Assembly (NCBI GenBank): GCA_947589575.1
Contig: CANQBM010000002.1
Span: 124,001 to 188,000 of the forward strand
Direction of reading: 5' to 3'
DNA from: an uncultured Clostridia bacterium
GTDB taxonomy: Bacteria > Bacillota > Clostridia > Oscillospirales > Acutalibacteraceae
DNA length: 64,000 nt
Below, in pieces: positions 8,879-17,047 of this stretch. How positions within the stretch are numbered: position 1 is the stretch's first letter; the number at the start of each line of letters is the position of its first letter. The notes beneath the pieces were generated by a model. That model made no database searches and was not told the origin of the DNA. It saw only the letters and a program-made list of their open reading frames with translations. Both the position numbers and the translations under genes were made by a program.

Positions 8879-9037
8879 TTACTCTTCTATGCTGAAATCT
8901 TCTTTACCTACTCCGCAGAGAGGACAAACAAAATCTTCAGGCAAGTCCTCCCATTTTGTGCCGGGAGCAATCCCGTTATCGGGGTCGCCGAGTTTTTCGT
9001 CATAAACCCATCCGCACATATTGCAAACATATTTCAT
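8879..9037 (-). CDS. rubredoxin
   Basis: The 52-residue product begins [20 protein letters not shown] and has the two rubredoxin CxxCG knuckles (C5-x2-C8 and C38-x2-C41), plus the [18 protein letters not shown] linker typical of the family. It binds one iron through four Cys and carries electrons to oxygen- or peroxide-reducing enzymes in anaerobes. GGGAG lies about 9 bases before the ATG. It stands alone between the CRISPR locus and a decayed gene, so its partner protein is elsewhere. Confidence 0.95.
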   Translation of the reverse strand: MKYVCNMCGWVYDEKLGDPDNGIAPGTKWEDLPEDFVCPLCGVGKEDFSIEE

Positions 9038-9100
9038 AATATCAACTCCCATCATTAAATTGATTATATTATATGTTAAATTTACATATTAATCAATACC

Positions 9101-9300
9101 CTATTTTCCGCTCTTTGCCGTATAAAGTTCTCTCACATCATTAACCTTGTCACAAATTTCTTTAATACTAATACTGCAGGTTGGGAAATCAAAAATATGA
9201 TTAAGCGCGGTATTGCCTCCTGATTTTATCTGCAGATATTTTCAAGCATATCAATATCTCAATCACTAAAAAGCATAGAAATATTTATTTTAAAAACCAT
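9101..9300 (-). pseudogene. decayed short gene, family unknown
   Basis: The minus strand has clear protein-like sequence that no open frame covers. The last ~45 codons read LQIKSGGNTALNHIFDFPTC then SISIKEICDKVNDVRELY and end at a TAG at 9101. Going upstream the frame must shift by one near the Ile-Cys codons (about 9229-9233) to continue as DIDMLEN, which itself sits behind an in-frame TGA (about 9260). With no ribosome site before the ATG at 9300, it reads as a gene with at least a frameshift and a nonsense change. I do not recognise it. The rest of the 9038-9429 gap is featureless AT-rich sequence. Confidence 0.4.
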
Positions 9301-9429
9301 AGCAAATTTTATATAAAATTCTGAAATCGGATTATATACCATATCTGTAAAATTTTTGTTTACTGATTTTTTATGATATGATAGTATAAAATAAGAATGT
9401 AATACATTATATAAATTTAAGAGGTAATA

Positions 9430-10359
9430 ATGAAAAAAGCATTAAAAATTCCGCTGACAATACTTTTGCTGTTTGCCGCCGCCTCGGCAGCATTTATAGG
9501 GGTAATAAGTATTCGCGGAGACTATGACAAATATATAATACCAAACGGCTTTGAGGAGTCCGTAAATCGGGCCGACACCTTCAGAAGCGACGACACATAC
9601 GCAAGAATTATGAGTTCAAACCTCCTTGTTAATTATGAAAGCTGGGGCGGAACAGACGCTCGCAAAAGAGCAAAAATGTTTTCTTACATTCTTAACGCCT
9701 ACAAGCCCGATGTAGTTGCTGTTCAGGAAATGAGCGACCAGTGGTACTGCTGCCTGACTAAAAACAGAGGGAGTTATCGTCTTGTGTACCCGATTTCTTC
9801 AGGCGCAATGTTTCATATGACAGGCTTAATGTACAATTCGGACACCGTAAAGCTCCTTGATTACGGACGTATGGAATATACGCAGGGCGACAACAAAAAG
9901 CTAAGAAGAGTTGTCTGGGGATTTTTTGAGGATAATGAAACAAAAAAGCAGTACGTTGTAACGTCAACACATTTTGATTTAATACGCGAGGGAAAGGAAA
10001 AAGAGGAGCTGAGCGTTATGAATACTCAGGCAAGCGAACAACTTGATATTGATAAAGAGCTTGGTAAACGATTTGACTGCCCCATAATCTCCGCAGGTGA
10101 TTTTAACGCGATGGACAACGGCGGATATGACAACGAATATTTTGCGCCCACGGTATATAACACAATCGCCGAAACACTGACGGACACAAAATACATTGCT
10201 CAAACAAAAACCGGCGGAGATGCGCGTGACGTTGATAAACCCACCTTTGACCATATCTTCTTAAAGGGTGACGCAACAGTAAACAGATATTCAATAATAT
10301 CCGACAGCGTGATGTCCCAGATGAGCGACCATTACCCTATCTTTGCGGATATAGCATAA
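9430..10359 (+). CDS. secreted or membrane-anchored endonuclease/exonuclease/phosphatase (EEP) family protein
   Basis: The 309-residue protein starts with KK and a hydrophobic stretch (residues 5-27) that is a signal peptide or anchor, so the domain faces outside. The EEP (DNase I-like) fold is marked by the Asn in SSNLLVNYESW, Glu in VVAVQEMS, the STHFD strand, GDFNAMDNGGYDNEYF and the terminal SDHYPIFADIA, which together hold the metal and the general base. Members cleave nucleic acids or phosphate esters such as sphingomyelin or inositol phosphates; the substrate here is unknown. AAGAGG precedes the ATG by 6 bases. It ends 5 bases from the convergent DUF2798 gene. Confidence 0.85.
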   Translation: MKKALKIPLTILLLFAAASAAFIGVISIRGDYDKYIIPNGFEESVNRADTFRSDDTYARIMSSNLLVNYESWGGTDARKRAKMFSYILNAYKPDVVAVQEMSDQWYCCLTKNRGSYRLVYPISSGAMFHMTGLMYNSDTVKLLDYGRMEYTQGDNKKLRRVVWGFFEDNETKKQYVVTSTHFDLIREGKEKEELSVMNTQASEQLDIDKELGKRFDCPIISAGDFNAMDNGGYDNEYFAPTVYNTIAETLTDTKYIAQTKTGGDARDVDKPTFDHIFLKGDATVNRYSIISDSVMSQMSDHYPIFADIA

Positions 10360-10364
10360 TTTTC

Positions 10365-10874
10365 TTATTGCTTTTTGATTTTATAGATTTTTCTGAACAG
10401 AAATCTTGTTACGGGTCCTGCCGCAAAAATGTTCCACATTAACGCCATAGGGAAATTTTTTAATATTGTTCCAACCCATATTGCGGGAAGCTGTACAATC
10501 GGCTGATGTCCTAAAATAAGGTTAAAAAGTATTGATGCGACAAGGCTCATTGTCGGGCACATTATTAATACCGTACAGCCTGAAATCATAAGCGTAATGA
10601 AAAACGGATTGTCCTTTTCGGGCTGTATGATTTTTTCCGCAAGTCTGTGACCGAGCCTGTTTCCCCACAAATTAGAGAATATAAATACAAACATCCACAT
10701 ATAAGCCATTTCCTTAAGCGCCTGCCAAAACACAATATTTGTCATATTGCTTAATCCGCCTGCTTTCAGCGTGTACCCCATCTTAATTGCAATGTTATAA
10801 AGCTCCATACCGTACGCCATTGTTATTGACATAATAATTGAGAATACGATTCCCTGCCCCTTTGTTTTTGGCAT
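10365..10874 (-). CDS. DUF2798 family membrane protein
   Basis: The 169-residue protein has four predicted membrane spans in two similar halves, each opening with a pattern like FSIIMSITMAYGMELYNIAI or FITLMISGCTVLIMCPTMSL, as in the DUF2798 family of uncharacterised inner-membrane proteins. A strong AAGGAGG site lies 8 bases before the ATG. Its promoter is strong but a 12-bp hairpin stands between promoter and ribosome site (separate entry), suggesting control by attenuation or by a repressor. No function is known for the family. Confidence 0.8.
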   Translation of the reverse strand: MPKTKGQGIVFSIIMSITMAYGMELYNIAIKMGYTLKAGGLSNMTNIVFWQALKEMAYMWMFVFIFSNLWGNRLGHRLAEKIIQPEKDNPFFITLMISGCTVLIMCPTMSLVASILFNLILGHQPIVQLPAIWVGTILKNFPMALMWNIFAAGPVTRFLFRKIYKIKKQ

Positions 10875-10901
10875 AATAGTCCTCCTTACAGTTAAAAAAT
10901 T

Positions 10902-10936
10902 AAAGTGCGTAAACCCAATCTGGATTTACGCACTTT
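10902..10936 (-). promoter_or_regulatory. 12-bp hairpin in the leader of the DUF2798 gene
   Basis: AAAGTGCGTAAA (10902-10913) is the exact reverse complement of TTTACGCACTTT (10925-10936), with an 11-base loop. Read on the minus strand it is followed by TTTAATTTTTT and then the AAGGAGG site, so it looks like an intrinsic terminator placed in the 5' leader. It could equally be a DNA operator. Confidence 0.6.
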
Positions 10937-10953
10937 TGCTACTCGATAGATTT

Positions 10954-10982
10954 ATTATATCAAAATACTCCTGAATTTTCAA
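10954..10982 (-). promoter_or_regulatory. promoter of the DUF2798 gene
   Basis: On the minus strand TTGAAA (10982-10977), 17 bases, TATAAT (10959-10954). The start near 10947 puts the 12-bp hairpin in the first 50 bases of the transcript. Confidence 0.75.
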
Positions 10983-11050
10983 GAAAAATATTGTATTTAA
11001 AGTTTGCATTTGTTAATATTGTTTATAATCTTTAATGCAAAGGAGTAATT

Positions 11051-11530
11051 ATGTCAAAGCTTGAAATTACAAATATGGTTATGATACAAGACATTAAAAC
11101 AGGCAAGGTAGTGGTTCAGGACAGAGTAAAAAACTGGTGCGGTATTTCCTTTCCCGGAGGTCATGCAGAAAACGGTGAAAGTATTTATGACAGTGCAGTC
11201 CGTGAAATAAAAGAAGAAACAGGGCTTGACATTAAAAATCTTAAGTCCTGCGGTTTTATGTTTTGGTTTAATAATAAGACAGAGGATAAATATTTTACAT
11301 ATTTCTATAAAACTACGGATTACAGCGGCGATATGCTTGATGAAACAGATGAGGGTATTGTCTTTTGGGCGGACCCGAAAGATTTTAATAATATGAAACT
11401 TTCACCGAATTTTAAGGAATATTTGCCTATGTTTTTTGAAAACAAATACACAGAGGCGTACTGCTCATGGAATGACGATATGCACCCCGATTTAACAATG
11501 GATAACCCATGGGGAGTAATTTACAGATAA
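11051..11530 (+). CDS. Nudix hydrolase, MutT/8-oxo-dGTP diphosphatase type
   Basis: The 159-residue protein has the complete Nudix box at residues 37-59 (GHAENGESIYDSA followed by VREIKEETGL), which binds Mg2+ and hydrolyses nucleoside diphosphate-linked compounds. The length and the FPGGH entry fit the MutT-like 8-oxo-dGTP diphosphatases common in Firmicutes, but the substrate is inferred. AAAGGAG stands 6 bases before the ATG. The MATE gene follows after 16 bases, so the two are probably co-transcribed. Confidence 0.88.
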   Translation: MSKLEITNMVMIQDIKTGKVVVQDRVKNWCGISFPGGHAENGESIYDSAVREIKEETGLDIKNLKSCGFMFWFNNKTEDKYFTYFYKTTDYSGDMLDETDEGIVFWADPKDFNNMKLSPNFKEYLPMFFENKYTEAYCSWNDDMHPDLTMDNPWGVIYR

Positions 11531-11546
11531 TATCAGGTATATACAT

Positions 11547-12890
11547 ATGGCAAAAACACAGGATCTGACAGTAGGAGATACTAAAAAGCTATTGCTTATT
11601 TTTTCATTTCCCACTCTGCTAAGTAATCTTTTTCAACAATTTTATAATCTGGCTGACACGGCAATCGCAGGTCATATCATAGGTAACAATGCACTTGTCG
11701 CAATCGGAGCAACATCGTCAATTTATAGTCTTGTTATCACCTTTTCGGCAGGACTTACAGGAGGCTTTGGTATAATATTTGCCCAGTGTTTTGGCGCAAA
11801 GGATTATGACAGGCTCAGAAAAGCCTTAGCGCACTCTCTCGTTATAAACATAATGTTTTCAATAATTATCAGTGTCACAAGCTTTTTAATTATAAGTCCC
11901 GTACTCAGACTTATGAACACACCCGCAGAGCAGATAAATGACGCTCACAGCTACATAACAGTAATTCTCACGGCGATTTCCGTTCCGACGTTTTATAACC
12001 TTGAAGTGACGCTTTTAAGGTCGCTCGGCGACAGCAGAACTCCCCTTTATTTTCTTATTTTCGCAAGCGTGCTCAATATTGTTCTTGATTACATTTTCAT
12101 AAAATATATGCACACGGGCGTAATGGGCGCCGCGCTTGCAACTGTAATGGCACAGGCAGCGGCAATGATACTGTGCTTTATTATTCTTGTTAAAAATTTT
12201 AAAATAATCCGACTTGAGAAAAAGGATTTTAAATTCAGCGCAAGACTGTTTAGGAAAATGATGTCTGCGGGTATGACAATGGCAATGATGAACTCGATTT
12301 TCTCAATAGGCTCAATAATTATGCAGTACGCAATCAACGCTTTGGGGGATATAATAATTGCGGCTCATTTAGCGTCAAGAAAGCTGTCTGAAATGTTTAT
12401 GCAGCCGCTCGTCACCATAGGGATTTCCTGCTCTACCTTTGTGGGACAGAACTACGGCGCAAAAAAATATAACAGAATATCGCAGTCAATTAAATACAGC
12501 CTGATTTATTCACTGATATGGTCTGTGATAAGCTTTGCCGTTCTGTTTTTCCTTGGAGGTAGCTTAGCTGCGCTTATTACAGGCACTGACAGCGATGAGG
12601 TTATACAAAACACAAAAATGTACCTCAGAATTAATGTTCCGTTTTATTTTATACTCGGTATACTCTTTATACTCAGATTTTCCATTCAGTCGATTGACAG
12701 GAAAATACCTCCCCTTATTTCAAGCAGTATGGAGCTTGCAAGCAAGATAGGTGCATCGTTTGTATTTATTCCTCTTTGGAAATATTTCGGCGCTTGTATA
12801 GCAGAGCCGTTGAGCTGGTGTCTCGGCGCAGTTTACCTGATATTTGAATTTAAAAATACTTATAAAAAAATTAAGACAGGCACCGCTTGA
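11547..12890 (+). CDS. MATE family multidrug/Na+ antiporter
   Basis: The 447-residue protein has twelve predicted membrane helices in two six-helix halves. Family blocks are visible: FPTLLSNLFQQFYNLADTAIAGH near the start, TAISVPTFYNLEVTLLRSLGDSR around residues 130-160, and the second-half equivalents SCSTFVGQNYGAKKYNRI and LRFSIQSIDRKIPPLISSS. MATE proteins export organic cations and drugs using Na+ or H+. It lies 16 bases behind the Nudix gene, and its last codons form part of the terminator stem. Confidence 0.93.
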   Translation: MAKTQDLTVGDTKKLLLIFSFPTLLSNLFQQFYNLADTAIAGHIIGNNALVAIGATSSIYSLVITFSAGLTGGFGIIFAQCFGAKDYDRLRKALAHSLVINIMFSIIISVTSFLIISPVLRLMNTPAEQINDAHSYITVILTAISVPTFYNLEVTLLRSLGDSRTPLYFLIFASVLNIVLDYIFIKYMHTGVMGAALATVMAQAAAMILCFIILVKNFKIIRLEKKDFKFSARLFRKMMSAGMTMAMMNSIFSIGSIIMQYAINALGDIIIAAHLASRKLSEMFMQPLVTIGISCSTFVGQNYGAKKYNRISQSIKYSLIYSLIWSVISFAVLFFLGGSLAALITGTDSDEVIQNTKMYLRINVPFYFILGILFILRFSIQSIDRKIPPLISSSMELASKIGASFVFIPLWKYFGACIAEPLSWCLGAVYLIFEFKNTYKKIKTGTA

Positions 12891-12904
12891 CAATGCCTGT
12901 CTTA
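12872..12904. terminator. bidirectional terminator between MATE and HprK-like genes
   Basis: TAAGACAGGCA (12872-12882) pairs with TGCCTGTCTTA (12894-12904). On the plus strand AATAATTTTTATT follows. It overlaps the MATE stop codon and lies just past the end of the convergent HprK-like gene. Confidence 0.85.
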
Positions 12905-12929
12905 ATAATTTTTATTATATAATTTTACT

Positions 12930-13640
12930 TTATTTTTTCATTGCGTTATATGAGGTGAGGAATGCCTCCTCGCTTATATCACAGCCAAGCTCATAGAGAG
13001 GCACCTTTGCAAATATCTGCTCAAGAACATCAAAGAGCTTGTCCATTTTTTCGGCATTGAGATTTCTTATCGTCTGAGAAAAAATGTTATATACCGCCTT
13101 GCTTGTATCCGCCTTTTTAATCCAGTTGGTTTCACTTCTTTCCAGAAAACATATACCGGCAAGTTCAACAATTTTCGGAGTTGAATAATCATACTTTCCG
13201 CTCCACGGAGTTCCGCAGGCGTAAACCTTGCCGTCAATAAGCCTTATGGCAGGCTTGTCGTCATTAAGCATATATGCCCTGTCACCCAAATGCTTAAGCC
13301 AGAGCTGAGTATGAGTTGATTTGCCGGTACCGCTGTCGGCAGAAAAGGCATAAGCCATACCATCAACAACAATACAGGAGGAATGAAGAATAATACCGTT
13401 AAAATTTAAAAGCTGAGTATAAAAGTCCGAACCCGTGAGCATATATTCCCAATCGTCCTGCACAAGTTCGGGATGCTCCTTCATCGCCATTAAAACCCTT
13501 TTTTCATCAACATCAACAACAATGTCAATATTCTGATTTTCATCTTGATTGTCAGAGAGGTAAGGACTTGCCTGCTTTTCGGTCCTGCCCTTTACGTTTA
13601 CTATATTAACCTTTAATCCAGCAATATCATATACAGCCAT
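12930..13640 (-). CDS. HprK-like (HPr kinase C-terminal-fold) protein
   Basis: The 236-residue protein has a Walker A loop at residues 100-109 (SADSGTGKST) preceded by an ILHSSCIVVDG strand, and a downstream LNDDKPAI strand, as in HPr kinase/phosphorylase C-terminal domains. It lacks the N-terminal domain and length of true HprK. Such orphan HprK-like proteins are typically found with PqqD-like and NTP_transf_5 proteins in peptide-modification (RiPP) gene sets, including lasso peptide clusters, where some phosphorylate the peptide. Here the PqqD-like and NTP_transf_5 genes lie about 37 kb away, and no precursor peptide is seen nearby. Fold call firm, role unknown. Confidence 0.78.
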   Translation of the reverse strand: MAVYDIAGLKVNIVNVKGRTEKQASPYLSDNQDENQNIDIVVDVDEKRVLMAMKEHPELVQDDWEYMLTGSDFYTQLLNFNGIILHSSCIVVDGMAYAFSADSGTGKSTHTQLWLKHLGDRAYMLNDDKPAIRLIDGKVYACGTPWSGKYDYSTPKIVELAGICFLERSETNWIKKADTSKAVYNIFSQTIRNLNAEKMDKLFDVLEQIFAKVPLYELGCDISEEAFLTSYNAMKK

Positions 13641-13783
13641 AAAGTCACCTGATACTTATTTTAAAATTAGTATAACCTAACTTTATCAAATCGTCAAGAA
13701 AAAGTGTATTTTACTTTCTAATAAAAATCTTAAATATAATGAAAAATCTTCAATACCAGCAGGTTATTGCAAAATTCTGCCAT

Positions 13784-13824
13784 TGACAAAATTCCGTTTT
13801 TAATGTATATTGAACATATGTTCG
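13784..13824 (+). promoter_or_regulatory. SOS-regulated dinB promoter with LexA box
   Basis: TTGACA at 13784-13789, a 16-base spacer and TATATT at 13806-13811 form the promoter. TGAACATATGTTCG at 13811-13824 matches the Gram-positive LexA (DinR) box CGAAC-N4-GTTCG and covers the transcription start, so LexA should block it until DNA damage. This places the true dinB start downstream, at 13848. Confidence 0.88.
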
Positions 13825-13847
13825 ATATACTTATAGCGGTGGTAGAA

Positions 13848-15077
13848 ATGAAAAAGGAAATTTTACATATCGACTGCAACAAATTTTATGCAAGCGTGGA
13901 ATGTTACCTGCATCCCGAATTGAGAGACAGACCCGTAGCAGTCGGCGGAAGTGAAAAATCAAGGCATGGCATCATACTCACGAAAAATGAAATTGCGTCA
14001 GCATACGGGCTAATCGTCGGCGAACCGCTTTGGAAGGCAAAGCAGAAATGCCCCGATTTGATTATTGTACCTCCGAATTTCCCCGTATATATTGAATTTT
14101 CAAAAAGAGTTAGAAAAATTTTTGAGGAATATACGGATTTAATTGAGCCGTTCGGTCTTGACGAGGCATGGCTTGACGTTACAGGTGATTGGAATAAAAC
14201 AGGATATGAAATCGCGCAGGAAATCAGAAAAAGGGTTAAGGAGGAAATCGGAATTACCGTAAGTATCGGGCTCAGCTTTAACAAAATTTTCGCAAAGCTC
14301 GGCTCAGACTATAAAAAGCCCGACGCAGTAACCGTAATCAGCAAAGAAAATTACAGGGATATTGTATGGCCTCTCCCCTGCAATGACCTTTTAATGATAG
14401 GACGGGCAACGACAAAAAAGCTGAACGCTTATGGCATTTATACAATAGGCGATGTGGCGAATGCAAGTGACAGCTTTATGAAAAACCTGCTTGGTAAAAA
14501 CGGTCAGATGCTTCAGCGCTTTGCGCGAGGACAGGACCGCTCACCTGTAAGACATATGGATATTTCAAGAGATATAAAGAGTATAGGAAACTCCACGACT
14601 ACTCCGAGAGATTTAATTGACAACAAGGACGTAAAGATTATTTTCACCGTCCTTGCGGAAAGCGTTGCAAGGCGTATGAGGGAGCACAATCTGAAGGGTA
14701 CAACTCTTTCAATTTCCGTAAGAGACAGCGACCTTAACACATTCACGCGCCGGTGCAAAATGCAGTCGCCCACGAATATCAGCAATGAATTTATAAAAAG
14801 CGCAATGGGGCTTTTTAAAGCAAATTATAACTGGGAAAAGCCTATAAGAAGTCTCGGTCTGTGCGTAACCGATTTTGACTACGACAATGCTTTGCAGTTC
14901 GATTTTTCAGGCTCCTCTGAAAAAAGGGAAAAGCTGGAACGGCTCGAAACCGCAGTCGACAAATTGAAGGACAGATACGGGAATTTCTGCATACAAAAGG
15001 CATCGACGCTCTGCGATAAAGGGCTTTCTCATTTTAATCCGTTTGAGGAGCATACTATCCACCCCGTCAGTATGTAA
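13848..15077 (+). CDS. dinB: DNA polymerase IV, Y-family translesion polymerase
   Basis: Read from MKKEILHIDCNKFYASVE the product is 409 residues. A longer frame opens at 13767 but would begin upstream of the promoter and LexA box, so that start is rejected. Polymerase motifs: Asp9 in LHIDCNKFYASVE, the catalytic pair in EPFGLDEAWLDVTG, SIGLSFNKIFAKLGSD, the HhH region LMIGRATTKKLNAYGI, and a little-finger domain to about residue 350. The C-terminus carries extra sequence with no clear beta-clamp motif. The enzyme copies damaged DNA with low fidelity. It stands alone, controlled by its SOS promoter. Confidence 0.95.
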   Translation: MKKEILHIDCNKFYASVECYLHPELRDRPVAVGGSEKSRHGIILTKNEIASAYGLIVGEPLWKAKQKCPDLIIVPPNFPVYIEFSKRVRKIFEEYTDLIEPFGLDEAWLDVTGDWNKTGYEIAQEIRKRVKEEIGITVSIGLSFNKIFAKLGSDYKKPDAVTVISKENYRDIVWPLPCNDLLMIGRATTKKLNAYGIYTIGDVANASDSFMKNLLGKNGQMLQRFARGQDRSPVRHMDISRDIKSIGNSTTTPRDLIDNKDVKIIFTVLAESVARRMREHNLKGTTLSISVRDSDLNTFTRRCKMQSPTNISNEFIKSAMGLFKANYNWEKPIRSLGLCVTDFDYDNALQFDFSGSSEKREKLERLETAVDKLKDRYGNFCIQKASTLCDKGLSHFNPFEEHTIHPVSM

Positions 15078-15083
15078 ATTCAT

Positions 15084-15126
15084 AAAATAAATGGACTCAA
15101 AGAGTACTTTTGAGTCCATTTATTTT
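15084..15126. terminator. bidirectional terminator between dinB and the methyltransferase
   Basis: AAATAAATGGACTCAAA pairs with TTTGAGTCCATTTATTT, giving a stem of about 17 bp with A/T runs on both sides. The methyltransferase stop codon lies inside the stem. Confidence 0.9.
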
Positions 15127-15890
15127 ATCGCTGTAAAAAACAGACGGTGAAACGGGAAAATGACCTCTCCGTTTTTCTGTCGGGAATACTGCTTTTTCAC
15201 CTCAACCAAAATATCCTTTTCAAATTCACTTTTATCCTTATCATTAAGCACATCGAGATACGGTTTTAGACCTGTTGATTTATACCATTCAACTATACTT
15301 TCGTATGAGGGAAGACGGTGTAAATAAACTGTTTTCCACATTGAAAAATCCGATGATATATTAGACAATAAATCAAAATATTCTTCCTCAAAAAGATTAT
15401 AAAATTCCCTTTTCTTTTTAAATTTACCTTTCCATTTTTCACTTTCGATCATACTGTCAATGATTTTGTTGATAGGCATTTCAATCTGATTGGGCACCTG
15501 AACCGCCATAACTCCGTTAGAATTAAGAATACCCATCATATCGCTCAAAAGCTTTTTATGGTTTGGTATCCATTGAATACAGGCGTTGGAAAATACTACG
15601 TCAAATTTACCCTCAATCTTGTTGAAATCACTTGATGCATCAAAAATCATAAAATCAAGTTCGGAATAATCCTGCTTTGCTTTTTCAATCATATTGGGAG
15701 AAAAATCTGCTCCGAGTATGTATGCGTCAGGGAATCGTTCTTTCAGCACAGCCGTACTGTTCCCGGGTCCGCATCCTATATCAATAATGCGTTTGGGATT
15801 ATCAATATTGATTCTGCCTGCAAGGTCAATTGACGGCTGAGTTCTCTCTTTCTTAAATTTCAAATATTGCTCTGAATTCCAATCACTCAT
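15120..15890 (-). CDS. class I SAM methyltransferase, trans-aconitate 2-methyltransferase-like
   Basis: The 256-residue protein has the SAM-binding motif I IIDIGCGPGNST (about residues 35-46), the acidic end of strand 2 (ILGADFSPNMI), FDVVFSNACIQWIPNH (motif IV), and a C-terminal region with RLPSYESIVEWYKSTGLKPYL typical of the Tam family. Tam methylates trans-aconitate, a by-product of aconitase; a Tam-like small-acid methyltransferase is the best guess, but the substrate is not proven. It is a single-gene unit ending in the shared terminator. Confidence 0.82.
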   Translation of the reverse strand: MSDWNSEQYLKFKKERTQPSIDLAGRINIDNPKRIIDIGCGPGNSTAVLKERFPDAYILGADFSPNMIEKAKQDYSELDFMIFDASSDFNKIEGKFDVVFSNACIQWIPNHKKLLSDMMGILNSNGVMAVQVPNQIEMPINKIIDSMIESEKWKGKFKKKREFYNLFEEEYFDLLSNISSDFSMWKTVYLHRLPSYESIVEWYKSTGLKPYLDVLNDKDKSEFEKDILVEVKKQYSRQKNGEVIFPFHRLFFTAIK

Positions 15891-15904
15891 TTTATGTCCT
15901 CCCC

Positions 15905-15943
15905 AAAAAAGCCGAAGGCTGTTTTAATAACCTTCGGCTTTGT
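15905..15943 (-). terminator. terminator of the leuAB operon
   Basis: On the minus strand AAAGCCGAAGG pairs with CCTTCGGCTTT across a 12-base loop and runs into TTTTTT. It lies 13 bases past the leuB stop and just before the methyltransferase start region. Confidence 0.88.
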
Positions 15944-15955
15944 AATAAATCAAAA

Positions 15956-17026
15956 TTATAACAACGATACGACCATATCGCCCATTTGCGAGGTTGTAAC
16001 CGTTTCAAGTCCGTCCTGCGCTATATCAGGTGTTCTCACCTTAGTAAGCGCCGTGTCAACCGCCTTTTCTATTGCGTCGGCAGCCTCGCTTTCGCCGAGA
16101 GAATATCTCAGCATCATAGCACCCGAAAGAATTGTCGCAAGCGGATTTGCCTTTCCCTGTCCGGCAATATCGGGCGCAGAGCCGTGAATAGGCTCATACA
16201 TACCGAATGTACCCTCTGCCAAAGACGCGGACGCAAGCATACCGATTGAGCCCGAAATCATAGACGCTTCGTCTGACAAAATGTCGCCGAAAATATTTGA
16301 AGTTACAATAGTATCAAACTGATTAGGATTACGTACAAGCTGCATTGCGCAGTTGTCAACATACATATATGAAATCTCAACCTCGGGATAATCCTTTGAT
16401 GTTTCCTCCATAACCTTTCTCCAGAGCTTTGATGAATCAAGGACATTCGCCTTATCAACACAGGTGAGCTTTTTATTTCTCTTCATAGCGTACTCAAAAC
16501 CTGCCCTGACTATACGCTTGATTTCGGGATAAGTATAACGCTCCGTATCATATGCACCGACAACGCCGTTTTCCTCATACGTTCCCCTGTCGCCGAAATA
16601 AATACCGCCCGTAAGCTCGCGGACAATGAGTATGTCAAGCTCGTCGCCGATAATCTCAGGCTTCAGCGGAGAGGCTGATTTTAGCGGAGCAAAAATCTTC
16701 GCGGGACGGAGATTCGCAAAAAGTCCGAGCGACTCACGAATCGCAAGCAGTCCCTTTTCAGGTCTTATTTCACTTGGAAGAGTATCCCACTTAGGTCCTC
16801 CGACCGAGCCTAAAAGCACAGCGTCGGAAGCTTTGCAGGCAGTCTCCGTTTCTTTTGGAAACGGTACGCCTGTTTCATCAATAGCAGCGCCGCCCAAAAG
16901 CTGATAGTTGTAATCAATTGAAAAGCCGAATTTTCCCCCTGCCTTGTCAAGCACCTTTATACATTCATCAACAATTTCGGGACCGATTCCGTCACCCTTT
17001 AAAACCGTTATCTTATAATTCTTCAT
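15956..17026 (-). CDS. leuB: 3-isopropylmalate dehydrogenase
   Basis: The 356-residue enzyme oxidises and decarboxylates 3-isopropylmalate with NAD+ in leucine synthesis. Family marks: [17 protein letters not shown] at the N-terminus, [25 protein letters not shown], the [13 protein letters not shown] loop that sets substrate specificity, VDKANVL, and the metal Asp pair in [28 protein letters not shown] near the end binds NAD. It follows leuA after 21 bases in one T-box controlled operon. leuC and leuD are not in the window. Confidence 0.97.
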   Translation of the reverse strand: MKNYKITVLKGDGIGPEIVDECIKVLDKAGGKFGFSIDYNYQLLGGAAIDETGVPFPKETETACKASDAVLLGSVGGPKWDTLPSEIRPEKGLLAIRESLGLFANLRPAKIFAPLKSASPLKPEIIGDELDILIVRELTGGIYFGDRGTYEENGVVGAYDTERYTYPEIKRIVRAGFEYAMKRNKKLTCVDKANVLDSSKLWRKVMEETSKDYPEVEISYMYVDNCAMQLVRNPNQFDTIVTSNIFGDILSDEASMISGSIGMLASASLAEGTFGMYEPIHGSAPDIAGQGKANPLATILSGAMMLRYSLGESEAADAIEKAVDTALTKVRTPDIAQDGLETVTTSQMGDMVVSLL

Positions 17027-17047
17027 AATTAGTCCTCCAAATTAATA

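Noticed and set aside
13767-13847. Longer dinB frame starting at 13767
   Set aside because: It begins upstream of the promoter and LexA box and lacks a ribosome site; the family N-terminus starts at 13848.
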